Source of the DNA: Nodosilinea sp. FACHB-131
Lineage (GTDB): Bacteria > Cyanobacteriota > Cyanobacteriia > Phormidesmidales > Phormidesmidaceae
Reading direction: 5' to 3'
Length of the DNA: 64,000 nt
NCBI RefSeq assembly: GCF_014695395.1
Contig: NZ_JACJOF010000028.1
Coordinates: 1-64,000, forward strand
Each line of letters begins with the position of its first letter. Within the stretch, counting starts at the first letter, position 1. The position numbers and the translations under genes were made by a program. This document shows positions 43,223-53,920 of this stretch, piece after piece. The notes beneath the pieces are model-generated. The model was not told the DNA's origin, made no database searches, and saw only the letters and a list, made by a program, of their open reading frames with translations.

Positions 43223-46200
43223 CTACTGCCGCTGAGCCTCTTCCAGCAGCGGATACAGGGTGTCGAAGGCAAACTCGTTGATCTGCCAGCTCAACCAATC
43301 GATCAGGGTGTTCTGCTCAGGAGAAATTTGGGTCAGCAGCTGGGTGAGTCGGTCGCCGTCGAGTTGCACCGTGGCCTGCTGGAGTTGGGCCAGCAGCGGC
43401 GGCGGTAGGGACCGCAGCTGGGCGATCGCCGCCTCAGCGGACAGCCCAGCCGCATTGCCCAGGGTGGCGAAGACCGGGCTATAGGTGTATTCGACCCCCA
43501 GATGCTCAGTCAGCTTAGCCAGCAGATGGTCGAACTGAAAGGGCTTGCGCACAAAGTCGTCACAGCCCGAGGCCAGGGCGCGGGCGCGATCGTCTTCAAA
43601 GGCGTTGGCAGTGAGGGCAATAATTTTGGTGGGCGCTGCGGCTGCGTCCTGCTCCTGGCTGCGCAGGGCGCGGGCCGTCTCGGGGCCACTGAGAATGGGC
43701 ATGCGCATGTCGAGCCAAATCAGCTGGGGTCGCCACTGCTGCCAGAGGTCGAGGGCCGTCTGGCCGTTGTCGGCCTCGCGCACCTCAAAGCCCACCGCCC
43801 GTAGAAGTTCGCCCAGCAGATGTCGGTGCGTGCTCTCGTCGTCGACGACCAAAATACGGTAGCTAGGCTGCCCGGCCGCCAAGCTAGCGACGGGAGTGGT
43901 CGGTGACGGCGTTTCACCATCTACGCTATCAGCTACCTGCATCGTCAGGGTAAAGGCAAAGGTAGATCCTTGGCCGGGCTGGCTTTCGACCGTAATATCG
44001 CTGCCCAACATCTGCACAAACTGACGGCTGATCGAGAGGCCTAGACCGGTGCCAGCCCCCTGCCCCACCTGCACAAACGGCTCAAACAGGCGATCGCGAT
44101 CGGCAGCGGTGATGCCAATGCCGGTATCGACGACGGCAAAGGTCACCGCCAGCAGGGCACCTGGCGGGGGGGACGCGGGCATGGGCTGGGCTGGGGTGAC
44201 TCGCAGCGTTACCTGACCGGCGGGGGTAAACTTAATGGCATTGCCGAGCAGGTTGATCAACACCTGGCGCAGTTTGGGCTCGTCGGCAACCAGGTAGCGA
44301 GGCAGGGTCGGATGGCAGTCTAAGGCCAGCCCCAGTCCTTTGTCTTGGGCCCGCAGGTAGAGCATATCGCCCAGGGCCTTGAGCAAGGCGTGGAGATCGA
44401 AACGGACGGCGTTGAGGCTGACCTGACCCGCCTCGATTTTAGCCATTTCTAAAATGTCGTTGATCAGCATCAGCAGGTGCTCGCCGCTGCGGTTAATAAT
44501 GCTGAGGGCCTGACCGTGGTCGTCGCTGAGGGCAGCGTCGCGGGCCATCAGCTGGGCGAAACCCAAAATGGCGTTGAGGGGGGTGCGCAGCTCGTGGCTC
44601 ATGGTGGCCAAAAAGGTGCTCTTGGCCTGGTTGGCCGCCTCCGAGATCGCGACCGCCTGTTCTAACTCCCGGGTGCGCTCCTGCACCCGCTGCTCCAGCT
44701 CTTGATTAAGCTGCAGCAGTGACGCTTCCACCTGTTTGCGGGCGGTGATATCTTCGTAGCAGCCCAGCACACCAATCACCTGATCCTGGGTGTTAGTCAG
44801 GGGAATTTTGCTGGTGCGAAGCCACACCATGTCGCCGTCAGCGTTTTGGGTCAGCTCTTCATAGCCCAGCTTGGGGGTTTTAGTCGCCATCACTGCGGCA
44901 TCGTCGGCGCGGTAGCGATCGGCGTAGATCACCCAGGGCAGGTCTAAGTCGGTTTTGCCGATCACCTGCTCTGGAGTAAGGTGATAGTCGTCCGCAAAGG
45001 CTGGGTTACAGCCCAAAAACCGCGACTCCTGGTCTTTCCAAAACACCCGCTGGGGAATCGTGTCGAGCACCAGCTTGAGCATATTGCGAGACTCTTGCAG
45101 AGCCAGCTCGGCCTGCTTGCGATCGCTAATATCGGTCACCACCCCCAGTAGGTATTGCGGCTGGCCTAGCGCATCCCGCACTAGCGAAACCGCCAGCGCT
45201 ACCCACACCGTCGATTCATCAGGGCGTACGTAGCGCTTCTCGATCGTAAAGCTGGAAAGGTCGCCCCTAAGCAGCCGCTCGACATTGGCCCGGTCGAGTG
45301 CCACGTCATCGGGGTGGGTCAATTGGGTGTAGGTCATGGCTAATAGGTCGGCCGTGGAGTAGCCCACCAGGTCGCAGAAAATTCGGTTGACCCGCACAAT
45401 GCGCTCATCCAAATCGGCTTCGATAATACCCATGGCCGACTGCTCAAAGATGCCGCGAAAGAGTTCCTCGTTTTCCCGCAGCGATAGCTCTGCCTGGCGG
45501 CGATCGGTAATATCGGTGGCCACCCCGACCACGCGGTAGACCTCGCCGGCCTCATTCAACACGGGAAAAGAGCGATCGCTAATCCACCGCAGTTCGCCAT
45601 CGGCGCGGTAGATGCGATAGACCTTGTCTAAGGGGGCAGCGGTGTTGGCCGGCAGGGTTGCCTCCACCGCTGGTCGGTCGTCGGGGTGAATGCTGTTGAG
45701 CCAGACCGATGTCGACTGGTAAAGCGCCTCGCAGGACAGGCCCCAAATCTGCTCAAAGCCGGGGCTGACGTACAAAATTTGGGTGGTGTCTGCGGTGCTC
45801 ATCCAAAACACCTCTTCAATCGCCTCAGCAATTTGGCGAAAGCGGGCCTCACTCTCCTGAACGGCCAGCTCTGACCGTTTGCGATCGCGAATATCACGGC
45901 CGATGGTGGCCAGACACAGAGGCACCTGGGTATCGGGGTCTCTGACCAAAAACATCACCTGCTCGACGGCGATTGCCTCCCCAGTCTGGGCATGACAAAA
46001 GGTGGACTCCCCCTGCCACACCCCCTCGGCCATCAGGGCGGGCAGGGCCTCCCGCTCAAATTGAGGCACCGTGGCGGCACTCAAAAAGCTTGTGATAGGG
46101 CGACAAGCGATGGGTTCATGCTCTAGCCCTACCAGGCGCTGGCCAGCTTGGTTGAGGTAAAGGGTGACTCCGTCTAGGCTGGCCGTGCCGATCAAGTCGG

Positions 46201-47962
46201 TGCTGTTTTCGACCACGGCGGCCAGGGTTTGTAGAGCCTGGGTGCGCTGATGTACCCGCTGTTCTAGCTCTTCATTGAGCTGTTTGAGGGCCAGCTCTAC
46301 CTGTTTGAGGGGGGTAATGTCAGTGGTGGTGCCCAAAAAGGTTTCAGGCTGGCCCTGGGCATTGCGACGCAGCTGTCCCCGCGACAGTACCCAGAGCACC
46401 GAGCCGTCGCGGTGCAGCATGCGGTACTCAGAGACAAATTCCTCAGCCTCGTCCCTTAGGTAAGCTTGAACAGCCGCATTCAGCTGGTCTCGATCCTCGG
46501 GGTGAACTAGGGTAAGCCACTGGTCAAAGCTGTTGCCAACGACCTCCGTGCCATGCCCCGACAGGGCCTTGGGGTCGAGGTACCCAGTTTGGGTGGCGAG
46601 GTCGAGCTCCCACACCCCGGTCTTAGCGGCCTGGGTAGCGCGGCGGTAGCGCTCTTCGGCCTGCTCTAGGGCCTGCTCTGCCTTCAGCCGCTCTTGTAAG
46701 GCCGTCTGCCGATCGCTAATGTCGCGCACCAGCACCAGCACCTGATCGGCCTGGTAGGGCACCATGCGCACCACCTCGTACTGAAGGCGATCGCCAAAGC
46801 TCAGCTGCTGCTCAAAAAACTGGGGGGTGCCCGTGGCCAGGGTGCGGGCGATCGCTGTCTGCCACTGGTGAGCTACCGCTGGAGGCAGCAGGTTAGTCAT
46901 GTAGCCACCCACCGGGTCTAGGAGCACCAGTGGCAGAATGTCACCGGTAAAGCCATTGGCGGCAAAGTCAAGGTACTGGCCCTGGGCGCTAACCACCACC
47001 ATCAGGTCGGGCACCGCCGAGAGAATGGCCTGGCTCTTAGCCTCACTCTGCCGCAGGGCCAGCTCCGCCAGCTTGGCCTCAGTGCGGTCTTGGCCCGTGC
47101 CCTGCAGCTTTACTACCTGGCCCTGGTCGTTGTAAACTGCCTCGCCCCGGCCCAAAATGTAGCGCACTGAGCCGTCAGGGCGAACAATGCGGTGCTCAAC
47201 TTCGTAGGATGCCCCAGCGGCGATCGCCTGCTCAATGGCCGCCTCCAGGGGCGGCCAATCCTCCGCAGGAATCATCTGCCGCCACTGTTCGTAGCTGGGC
47301 GCAGGCTGGGCCGGGTCGAGGCCGTAGATGCGAGACAGCTCCGCCGAGCAGCTGATGGTTTGGCTGGCTAGGTTGAACTCCCAGCTGCCCAATTGGGCAA
47401 TGCGCTGGGCCTCCGCCAAGCCGCTCTGGCTCCGGCGCAAGGCCTGTTCGGTTTGAGCGCGATCGCTGGCGCTGGTCACGCCCCAATCGAGCTGCACCAT
47501 CAGCGCCGACATCCGCCTTTGCAGCATATCCAGCTGCCAATGAGCATCGTCCAGGGCGATCTTGCTCAAAGCGAGCTGCTGACCCTGGCGGTAATGACTT
47601 AGAGCGGTGGCCACCGTAAACAACAGCTCGGCATCAGTGCCGGGGTAGGGCAATCGCCGATAGATTGCTCCAGAATAATTGGTGCTAGGTTGAGCGACCG
47701 GGTGTGGCTCCACCGCCGGGTCAAGCACTATCATCAGCGCCTGGGGGAAGCGATCGCAAACCGATCGCAGCTCCCCGGTGTCGAGCCAGCTTGAGGAAAC
47801 GATGGCGATCGCGACCTCACTATCGCTGAGCCGTTCTAGGCCGGTCGCTGCCATCGATTGCGGGGTACTTGTGACCACGCGACAGTCTGGAAATTCAACC
47901 GTCAGCAGGGCGGACAGCGCAGCGGGGGCATCGACACAGCAGAACAGAGTGAGCGGACCCAT
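43223..47962 (-). CDS. Hybrid sensor histidine kinase with seven PAS domains
   Basis: 1,579 residues. The order is: a degenerate receiver-like segment (about 1-110, with no DD pair), seven PAS domains ending in repeated DITDRK-type linkers, HisKA ([20 protein letters not shown], His near 1123), HATPase (N box [20 protein letters not shown] box TGIGI) and a receiver (about 1367-1490, [13 protein letters not shown], phospho-Asp in WLDMRMP). A C-terminal helical tail of about 90 residues lacks an Hpt His. It looks soluble and cytoplasmic. It is the first of three kinase-family genes on this strand in the signalling island. Confidence 0.93.
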   Translation of the reverse strand: MGPLTLFCCVDAPAALSALLTVEFPDCRVVTSTPQSMAATGLERLSDSEVAIAIVSSSWLDTGELRSVCDRFPQALMIVLDPAVEPHPVAQPSTNYSGAIYRRLPYPGTDAELLFTVATALSHYRQGQQLALSKIALDDAHWQLDMLQRRMSALMVQLDWGVTSASDRAQTEQALRRSQSGLAEAQRIAQLGSWEFNLASQTISCSAELSRIYGLDPAQPAPSYEQWRQMIPAEDWPPLEAAIEQAIAAGASYEVEHRIVRPDGSVRYILGRGEAVYNDQGQVVKLQGTGQDRTEAKLAELALRQSEAKSQAILSAVPDLMVVVSAQGQYLDFAANGFTGDILPLVLLDPVGGYMTNLLPPAVAHQWQTAIARTLATGTPQFFEQQLSFGDRLQYEVVRMVPYQADQVLVLVRDISDRQTALQERLKAEQALEQAEERYRRATQAAKTGVWELDLATQTGYLDPKALSGHGTEVVGNSFDQWLTLVHPEDRDQLNAAVQAYLRDEAEEFVSEYRMLHRDGSVLWVLSRGQLRRNAQGQPETFLGTTTDITPLKQVELALKQLNEELEQRVHQRTQALQTLAAVVENSTDLIGTASLDGVTLYLNQAGQRLVGLEHEPIACRPITSFLSAATVPQFEREALPALMAEGVWQGESTFCHAQTGEAIAVEQVMFLVRDPDTQVPLCLATIGRDIRDRKRSELAVQESEARFRQIAEAIEEVFWMSTADTTQILYVSPGFEQIWGLSCEALYQSTSVWLNSIHPDDRPAVEATLPANTAAPLDKVYRIYRADGELRWISDRSFPVLNEAGEVYRVVGVATDITDRRQAELSLRENEELFRGIFEQSAMGIIEADLDERIVRVNRIFCDLVGYSTADLLAMTYTQLTHPDDVALDRANVERLLRGDLSSFTIEKRYVRPDESTVWVALAVSLVRDALGQPQYLLGVVTDISDRKQAELALQESRNMLKLVLDTIPQRVFWKDQESRFLGCNPAFADDYHLTPEQVIGKTDLDLPWVIYADRYRADDAAVMATKTPKLGYEELTQNADGDMVWLRTSKIPLTNTQDQVIGVLGCYEDITARKQVEASLLQLNQELEQRVQERTRELEQAVAISEAANQAKSTFLATMSHELRTPLNAILGFAQLMARDAALSDDHGQALSIINRSGEHLLMLINDILEMAKIEAGQVSLNAVRFDLHALLKALGDMLYLRAQDKGLGLALDCHPTLPRYLVADEPKLRQVLINLLGNAIKFTPAGQVTLRVTPAQPMPASPPPGALLAVTFAVVDTGIGITAADRDRLFEPFVQVGQGAGTGLGLSISRQFVQMLGSDITVESQPGQGSTFAFTLTMQVADSVDGETPSPTTPVASLAAGQPSYRILVVDDESTHRHLLGELLRAVGFEVREADNGQTALDLWQQWRPQLIWLDMRMPILSGPETARALRSQEQDAAAAPTKIIALTANAFEDDRARALASGCDDFVRKPFQFDHLLAKLTEHLGVEYTYSPVFATLGNAAGLSAEAAIAQLRSLPPPLLAQLQQATVQLDGDRLTQLLTQISPEQNTLIDWLSWQINEFAFDTLYPLLEEAQRQ

Positions 47963-47998
47963 GGGGATTTTGAAGAGCAGTGGGGTAGTCAGACGAAA

Positions 47999-49126
47999 CT
48001 AGCTGTCATGGCCGGAGGCAGCCCGCAGGGTGAAGTAGAAGGTGCTGCCCAACCCAGGCTGCGACTCCGCCCAGATCTGACCGCCGTGGCGCTCGACAAT
48101 CTTTTGACAGGTAGCCAGGCCAATGCCGCTACCAGGGTAGCTCTGGGCGTCGTGGAGGCGGTGAAAGGCCTCAAAAATTTGCCCCAGGTGCTCGGCCTCA
48201 ATGCCAATGCCGTTGTCGTGAATGCTAAATTGCCAGGCCTGGGGCAGGGGTTCCACCGTCAGGGTGATCTGGGGCACCGTATCCGGTCGGACAAATTTTA
48301 GGCCGTTGCTAATCAGGTTTTGAAACAGCTGCATGAGCTGCACTTCGTTACCCACCACGGTGGGCAAATCGCCATAGCACAGCTGCGCCTGGGACTCAGT
48401 TAGGGCCACCTTGAGGTTGAGAACGACCTGTTCGAGCAGGGCGTTGCCGTCAACCGGGGCAAAGACTGGCTGGGCCTGCCCCGCTTGGGCGTAGGCTAGC
48501 CAGTCTTGAATCATCTGCTGCATGCGATCGCTGGCATCCAGAATGCTTTTGAGGTAGGGCTGGGCCGGTGACTGCTGCACGGCGGGGCAGGTGAGACCAA
48601 TCAGCTTGGTGTAGCCCAAAATGCTTTGCAGCGGCTGCTGCAAATCGTGGGACACCACCGACGCAAACTGCTCTAGCTCTCGGTTAGAGCGCACCAGCTC
48701 TTCGTTTTGAGCCACCAGCTGGGCCTGGAGCCGCCGCAGCTCTAGCTGGTGGGCAATGCGCGCCAGCACCTCCGCCTCCTGAAACGGCTTGGTGATGTAG
48801 TCGGCCCCGCCAGCGGCAAAGGCCTTGACCTTATCGATCGCGTCGTCGAGGGCGCTGATAAAAATCACCGGAATGGTTTGGGTTAGGGGATCGGCCTTCA
48901 GCCGCTGACAGACCTCATAACCGCTCATCTCCGGCATTTTGATGTCGAGCAAAATCAGGTCGGGGGGGACGGCCTGGGCGGCGGCGATCGCCCACTGGCC
49001 GGTCAACGCCTTGCGCACCCCCAGCTGATGCCGTCCCAACATAGCTGAGAGCAGCCGCAGATTGTCGGGAGTATCATCGACAATCAAGATGTCGCCCTTG
49101 ACGACCGCATCGTTAGGGGAAGTCAT
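47999..49126 (-). CDS. Receiver-histidine kinase
   Basis: 375 residues. The N-terminal receiver (ILIVDDTPDNLRLLSAMLGR, with Asp in LLDIKMPEMSGYEVC) is followed by a coiled coil. A HisKA of the SHDLQQPLQSILGYTKLIG type (His near 157) and a HATPase (NLISNGLKFV, DNGIGIEAEHLGQIFEAFHR) complete it. This receiver-first, kinase-second layout without a TM suits a cytoplasmic relay component. It sits between the two large hybrid kinases on the same strand. Confidence 0.93.
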   Translation of the reverse strand: MTSPNDAVVKGDILIVDDTPDNLRLLSAMLGRHQLGVRKALTGQWAIAAAQAVPPDLILLDIKMPEMSGYEVCQRLKADPLTQTIPVIFISALDDAIDKVKAFAAGGADYITKPFQEAEVLARIAHQLELRRLQAQLVAQNEELVRSNRELEQFASVVSHDLQQPLQSILGYTKLIGLTCPAVQQSPAQPYLKSILDASDRMQQMIQDWLAYAQAGQAQPVFAPVDGNALLEQVVLNLKVALTESQAQLCYGDLPTVVGNEVQLMQLFQNLISNGLKFVRPDTVPQITLTVEPLPQAWQFSIHDNGIGIEAEHLGQIFEAFHRLHDAQSYPGSGIGLATCQKIVERHGGQIWAESQPGLGSTFYFTLRAASGHDS

Positions 49127-49268
49127 GGGTTACCTCCCGCCTCGATCTTGTACACCATTCACCTCCGTTCTCTACTCTGTTCTACCGCTCTGCCGATCGC
49201 CGTCTTAGCCTCAGCCTACCGATCCCTGCCCCTGGGGGGAATCCAGCTAGGGAAAGGCGACGCCTAAC

Positions 49269-52200
49269 CTACACCGCCGCGTCTCCCTGACGGGTCGCCT
49301 CGGCTCTAGGGCGCAGACAGTCAAGAATGCGATCAAACTCAAAGTTTCTGGCCCAGCCAGTCAAGGTTTGAGCCACGCTAATCGGAGCGTCGGGCATCTG
49401 GTTGAACAGCTCAAGCAGACGATCGTCGGAACCGGCAATGGCCGCCTGGGCCAGACTTTGTTGCCACTCAGGGGACATAGTTTGTAGCCACAGCCCGAGT
49501 TCCTCTGGAGCGGGTGGGGTAACTCCTAATCCAGCCTCCCTAGCACTGCTGGGAGAAGGGGGAGAGATGTCAGCCTCAGCGGCGTAGCGGTAGCGCACTG
49601 GCAGATAGGCAGCGATCTTTTGCAGGATCGCCTGCATCTGAAAGGGCTTACGCACAAAGTCGTCGCATCCAGCGGCTAAAATTTTAGCTCGCTCTTCTTC
49701 AAAGGGGCTGGCGGTGAGGGCAATAATCACTGGGTTAGGGTCAAGGTGCAGCGCCCGAATTTGACCTGTAGCAGCGTAGCCGTCGAGACCGGGCATGCGA
49801 ATATCCATCCAGATCAGGTGGGGGCACCAGCTGCGAGCCTGGTCGACGGCGGCATAGCCATCCTGGGCCGCCTGCACCTCAAACCCAGCGGCGGTGAGCA
49901 GGCGCACCAGCAGGTAGCGGTTGGCGGGGTGATCTTCAACCACCAGCAGCCGCCAGGGGGGGTGATTGTCGGCCAAACCGACAATGGGGGGTTCGTCGAG
50001 GGCCGGAAACACCGCCGATCGCTCGATCTGCTGCACAGGCAGCACAAAGGTAAACGTCGATCCCTGGTTGACTCGGGTCTCGAGGGTGAGCTCGCCCCCC
50101 ATCAGCTGCACAAACTGTTGGCTGATGGGCAGACCCAAGCCGCTGCCCTGGTGCGATGGTCCCAGACCGGCCTCTGACCAGCGCAGCCCCGCCGCACTCT
50201 GAATAAAAGGCTCAAACAGGCGGTTGATGTCCTCAGGGTCAATGCCGGGGCCGGTGTCAACTACGGCAAACTCTAAAGCGATGTTGGCGGTGGGGTTAGT
50301 CACCGTGGGCTGCTCCAGAAATGGCTGACAGCGCACTCGCAGCATCACCCGACCGGCCTGGGTAAATTTGATGGCGTTGCCTAGCAGGTTGATCAACACC
50401 TGGCGCAGTTTGCCCTCGTCGGTGGCGACGTAGGTGGGTAAGGCTGGGTCGCAGTCAAAGCTCAGGCTGAGCCCTTTAGCCTCAGCCTGTAGGGTGAGCA
50501 TGGCCTCTAGGCTAGATAACAGATATGACAGGTCAAAGGTAGTGACGTGGAGCGAAATGCGTCCGGCCTCAATTTTTGACATCTCAAGCACATCATTGAT
50601 CAGCGCCAGCAGGTGCTCGCCGCTGCGACTAATAATTTTCAAGTAGTCTTGAGCCTGGGTCTCTAAATGGCAATCGCGGGTAATCAGCTGGGCAAAGCCG
50701 ATGATGGTGTTGAGGGGAGTGCGCAGCTCGTGGCTCATATTGGCCAGAAAGATGCTCTTCGCCTGGTTGGCGGCATCGGCGGTTTCGCGAGCCTGACGCA
50801 GGGCATCTTCGGTCTGCTGGCGCTCTAGCTCCGCCGCCGCCCGAGCGGCAAAAATGCGCAAAATTAGCTCGCGGGTATGGTCGTCGACCATGGGTTTGTC
50901 GTCGATTACCGCCAGATGGCCAATCACCTGGGAGGCCGCATCCACCAGGGGAATGCCCAGGAAGCTGATCGCCCCCAGCGATCTCAGCTCAGCATCGTCG
51001 GGGTAGAGCACTTGCACCCGCTGGGGCACATAGATCACTTCGCCCGCTACCAGCCGCTCATAGGGAGTACTGGCCAGGTCATACTCTAGGCGATCGCTCA
51101 GTTGACCATGCCGCCAAAAGGCCAGGGTGCAGACTCGGCTTGGGTCTGCCGGCAGCCGTTGGGTAACCAGGACATGGCGCACCTGCAAAATGTCGGCCAG
51201 ATAGCGCACCAGCGACTCAAAGAAATCGCTGCCCGTTTTGGCGGCAGTGCCTTCGACAATCAGCCGCAGCGATTCCTCCTGGCGCTTTACCTGGGTGAGG
51301 TCTTCGGCCACCCCCACTAGGCGGTAGACCTCTCCCTGCTCGTTGCGAATGGGAAAGGCCCGCACCCGCACCCAGGCTGGCTGCCCCAGGGGGCGAGTGA
51401 TGCGAAATTCTTCGTCGTAGCTAAAGTGGGCTAGGGCGGCGGGATCGGAGCGGCGGGGCAGGCCCCGAAGCACCCGATCGCGATCGTCGGGATGCACCGC
51501 CTCGAGCCAGGCCCGTGCGTTGTGGTAAAGCTCTTTCCGCTGGCGGCCCCAGATGCTTTCGTAGGCGGGGGAAACGTAGCTAAACTGGCGCTGCTGGGGC
51601 TCGTAGATCCAAAAGACGCTGTCGATGTATTCCGCCAGCTGGCGAAATTTTTCTTCGCTCTGGCGCAGGGCGGCCTCGGCCTGCTTGCGATCGCTGATGT
51701 CGCCGGTCGAGCCCACCAGGCGAATCGGCCGACCCTGCTCATCCCACAGGGCTTGACCCCGTGAGATCACCCACTTGTAGCCCTGGTCGCGGCAGCGCAG
51801 CCGATACTCCACTTCGTAGGTGGGCAGGCGGCGCTGAATCAGGTAGGCGTGGTGCACCGCCATGACGCGATCGTAATCCTCGGGATGAATGCGTGACTCC
51901 CAGCGCAGGTCGTCGTCGCTCAGCCGTTCGTTAGTAGCCAGGTCACTGTAGCCCAGCAGAGCCCGATAACGCTCGGAGAAAAACGCTGTTTGGGTGCGAA
52001 AGTCGAGGTCATAGATGCCCGCATTGCTGCCCTGAATGGCTAGCTGCCAGCGCTCTTCACTCTGCTGTAGTTTGACCCTGGCCCGCTGTCGCTGCTGCTC
52101 TAGCCGGTCGGTGCTGATCACTTTGCCAATGCTCTGGGCCATCAGCTCAATGATTTCGGTCTCGTGCTGATTAAACCCATGGGGGCGCGGGGTGGTGTCA

Positions 52201-53468
52201 AAAAAGCACAGGTTGCCGTAGACTTCGCCCTCCACCCAGATCGGGGTGCCTAGATATGACTCTAGCCGCAGCGCCTGGTACAGAGGGTGTTGGCGCAGCT
52301 CTGGCTGGGCACCAATGTGGGTAAAGCCCACGGTGCCCTGTTGCTGAATAGCGAGGCCGCAGAAGGTATTGTCGAGGGGGCAGCGCAGGTTGGACTTTAG
52401 CCCAGGCAGGGTGGCCTCCATAGCAATCGCCACATAGTCGCCACCGTCGATTTTGCCCACCAGACCACCGGCAAACCCCAGCACCTGGCGGCCGGTGTCG
52501 AGGTAGTCGTGGAGCAGGGCGTCAAAGCTGTCAAACTGGGTCAGGCTGAGGCGGTGCAGCTGCTTCAGACTTTGGCTAAAGTGGTTGAGCGCCTGGGAGT
52601 TTTGCAGCAAAATCTGCTCGGCCTGCTTGCGGGCGGTGATGTCGCGATACTGCCAGAGGTGGCCCTCCAGGCCGCGATCGCCCATCAGGGGCACATAGTC
52701 ACGCTCAAGGGTGCGACCATCCGCCAGGGCAATCTCTTCGGCCACCACTGGCTGCTGGGTCTGTCGCAGGGTCGCTATGCGCCGAGTGAAGGCAACGGCG
52801 TCAATCCACAGGCCGGCACTATCCTGGGCAAAGGCTCGGCCATCGGCCCCAATCAGAGCGGCGGGGGGCAGCTCCAGGCGAAACAGGTCGCAACAGGGCT
52901 GGTTGACCATGACCACCTGGCCGGTTGGGGTTTCCAAGATCACTCCTACCTGGAGGTGCTCAATCAGCGTAGACAGCTTGGCCGTCGCTTGGTGAAGGCT
53001 AAGCTCGGCCTGGCTGCGATCGCAGATTTCCTGCTGAAGCTGCCGGTTTTGGACCGTCATGCAGTGCTGCAAGCGCCGAATCGTTAGCTGGTTGGCCACT
53101 CGGGCCAGCAGTTCTTCGACTTGAAAAGGTTTGGTGAGATAGTCGGCGGCCCCCACCTCAAAGGCCTTGACCTTATCGAGCGCCTCATCCAGGGCGCTGA
53201 GAAAAATCACCGGGATGGCCTGAGTATTGGGGTCAGCCTTCAGCCGCTGACACACTGCGTAGCCATCCATTTCGGGCATGCGAATATCTAGCAGAATCAG
53301 GGCGGGCTGGGTGGTCTTCACGGCCAGCAGCGCCATGGCCCCGCTGCGAGCGCACCGCACCCTATAGCCTTGGCCCTTGAGGGTCTTGGAGAGAAACCTG
53401 AGGTTTTCTAACGAGTCATCTACGATCAGCAGCGTTTCGCCAGCCGCAACTCGATCGGCGTAGCGCAT
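49269..53468 (-). CDS. Hybrid sensor kinase: REC-PAS-GAF-PAS-PAS-GAF-HK-REC
   Basis: About 1,399 residues from ATG 53468; other starts lie up to 53555. The N-terminal receiver ([29 protein letters not shown]) is followed by PAS, GAF ([17 protein letters not shown]), two PAS, a second GAF, HisKA ([20 protein letters not shown]), HATPase ([24 protein letters not shown]) and a receiver ([27 protein letters not shown]). The roughly 90-residue tail resembles that of the 1,579-aa kinase. The first GAF keeps no obvious bilin Cys. It is divergent from the response-regulator gene at 53921. Confidence 0.92.
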   Translation of the reverse strand: MRYADRVAAGETLLIVDDSLENLRFLSKTLKGQGYRVRCARSGAMALLAVKTTQPALILLDIRMPEMDGYAVCQRLKADPNTQAIPVIFLSALDEALDKVKAFEVGAADYLTKPFQVEELLARVANQLTIRRLQHCMTVQNRQLQQEICDRSQAELSLHQATAKLSTLIEHLQVGVILETPTGQVVMVNQPCCDLFRLELPPAALIGADGRAFAQDSAGLWIDAVAFTRRIATLRQTQQPVVAEEIALADGRTLERDYVPLMGDRGLEGHLWQYRDITARKQAEQILLQNSQALNHFSQSLKQLHRLSLTQFDSFDALLHDYLDTGRQVLGFAGGLVGKIDGGDYVAIAMEATLPGLKSNLRCPLDNTFCGLAIQQQGTVGFTHIGAQPELRQHPLYQALRLESYLGTPIWVEGEVYGNLCFFDTTPRPHGFNQHETEIIELMAQSIGKVISTDRLEQQRQRARVKLQQSEERWQLAIQGSNAGIYDLDFRTQTAFFSERYRALLGYSDLATNERLSDDDLRWESRIHPEDYDRVMAVHHAYLIQRRLPTYEVEYRLRCRDQGYKWVISRGQALWDEQGRPIRLVGSTGDISDRKQAEAALRQSEEKFRQLAEYIDSVFWIYEPQQRQFSYVSPAYESIWGRQRKELYHNARAWLEAVHPDDRDRVLRGLPRRSDPAALAHFSYDEEFRITRPLGQPAWVRVRAFPIRNEQGEVYRLVGVAEDLTQVKRQEESLRLIVEGTAAKTGSDFFESLVRYLADILQVRHVLVTQRLPADPSRVCTLAFWRHGQLSDRLEYDLASTPYERLVAGEVIYVPQRVQVLYPDDAELRSLGAISFLGIPLVDAASQVIGHLAVIDDKPMVDDHTRELILRIFAARAAAELERQQTEDALRQARETADAANQAKSIFLANMSHELRTPLNTIIGFAQLITRDCHLETQAQDYLKIISRSGEHLLALINDVLEMSKIEAGRISLHVTTFDLSYLLSSLEAMLTLQAEAKGLSLSFDCDPALPTYVATDEGKLRQVLINLLGNAIKFTQAGRVMLRVRCQPFLEQPTVTNPTANIALEFAVVDTGPGIDPEDINRLFEPFIQSAAGLRWSEAGLGPSHQGSGLGLPISQQFVQLMGGELTLETRVNQGSTFTFVLPVQQIERSAVFPALDEPPIVGLADNHPPWRLLVVEDHPANRYLLVRLLTAAGFEVQAAQDGYAAVDQARSWCPHLIWMDIRMPGLDGYAATGQIRALHLDPNPVIIALTASPFEEERAKILAAGCDDFVRKPFQMQAILQKIAAYLPVRYRYAAEADISPPSPSSAREAGLGVTPPAPEELGLWLQTMSPEWQQSLAQAAIAGSDDRLLELFNQMPDAPISVAQTLTGWARNFEFDRILDCLRPRAEATRQGDAAV

Positions 53469-53920
53469 GGCAGGGTCGGGGCAGGGAAGCGGCATGACTC
53501 GAGGCGTTAGAGCAAGACCAATGTAGCCAAGATTCCCGATCTGGAGGGATTTCACCCAAAATCAGGCGAACCGCTGGGGGCGGCAACGGGGAATTTGGTT
53601 TGGGGTCTCAAGCATCTTCCAGGCCAGCTACGCCATCAGCATAGCTAACCCGTAGCCATCGGGAAGGGGGGGTAGATCCCCCTCCCCAACGACTTGTCTT
53701 ACCTCAGGGCAGGCCATAGACGATCGAGCGGAACTCCTGCTCCCTTGATTGTGAGTCTATCTTGGGAACATGTCCATGATGGGCGGCAACTGTGACAACA
53801 GCGTGAACACCAGCAGCAACATCCGGGCAAGCTGGGGCGGAGCGATGCTGCTAGCGCGGAAATTCTACGATCGCGGCGGGCATTCTAAGCTATGCCACCC
53901 CTGCGACGGTTGAGGTCACC
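53469..53920. other. Divergent regulatory region in signalling island
   Basis: About 450 bp between the hybrid kinase and the multi-domain regulator. It contains a GC-rich hairpin at 53661-53690 (GGGAAGGGGG/CCCCCTCCCC) and a 47-codon ORF (53770-53913) ending 7 bp before the regulator ATG. No RNA gene is recognised. Confidence 0.5.
53770..53913 (+). CDS. Possible leader ORF upstream of regulator
   Basis: A 47-residue frame from ATG 53770 (MSMMGGNCDNSVNTSSNIRA) ending LCHPCDG, with three Cys. Its stop is 7 bp before the response-regulator ATG. No SD stronger than GGGAA is seen. It may be a leader peptide or chance; comparative conservation would decide. Confidence 0.25.
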   Translation: MSMMGGNCDNSVNTSSNIRASWGGAMLLARKFYDRGGHSKLCHPCDG

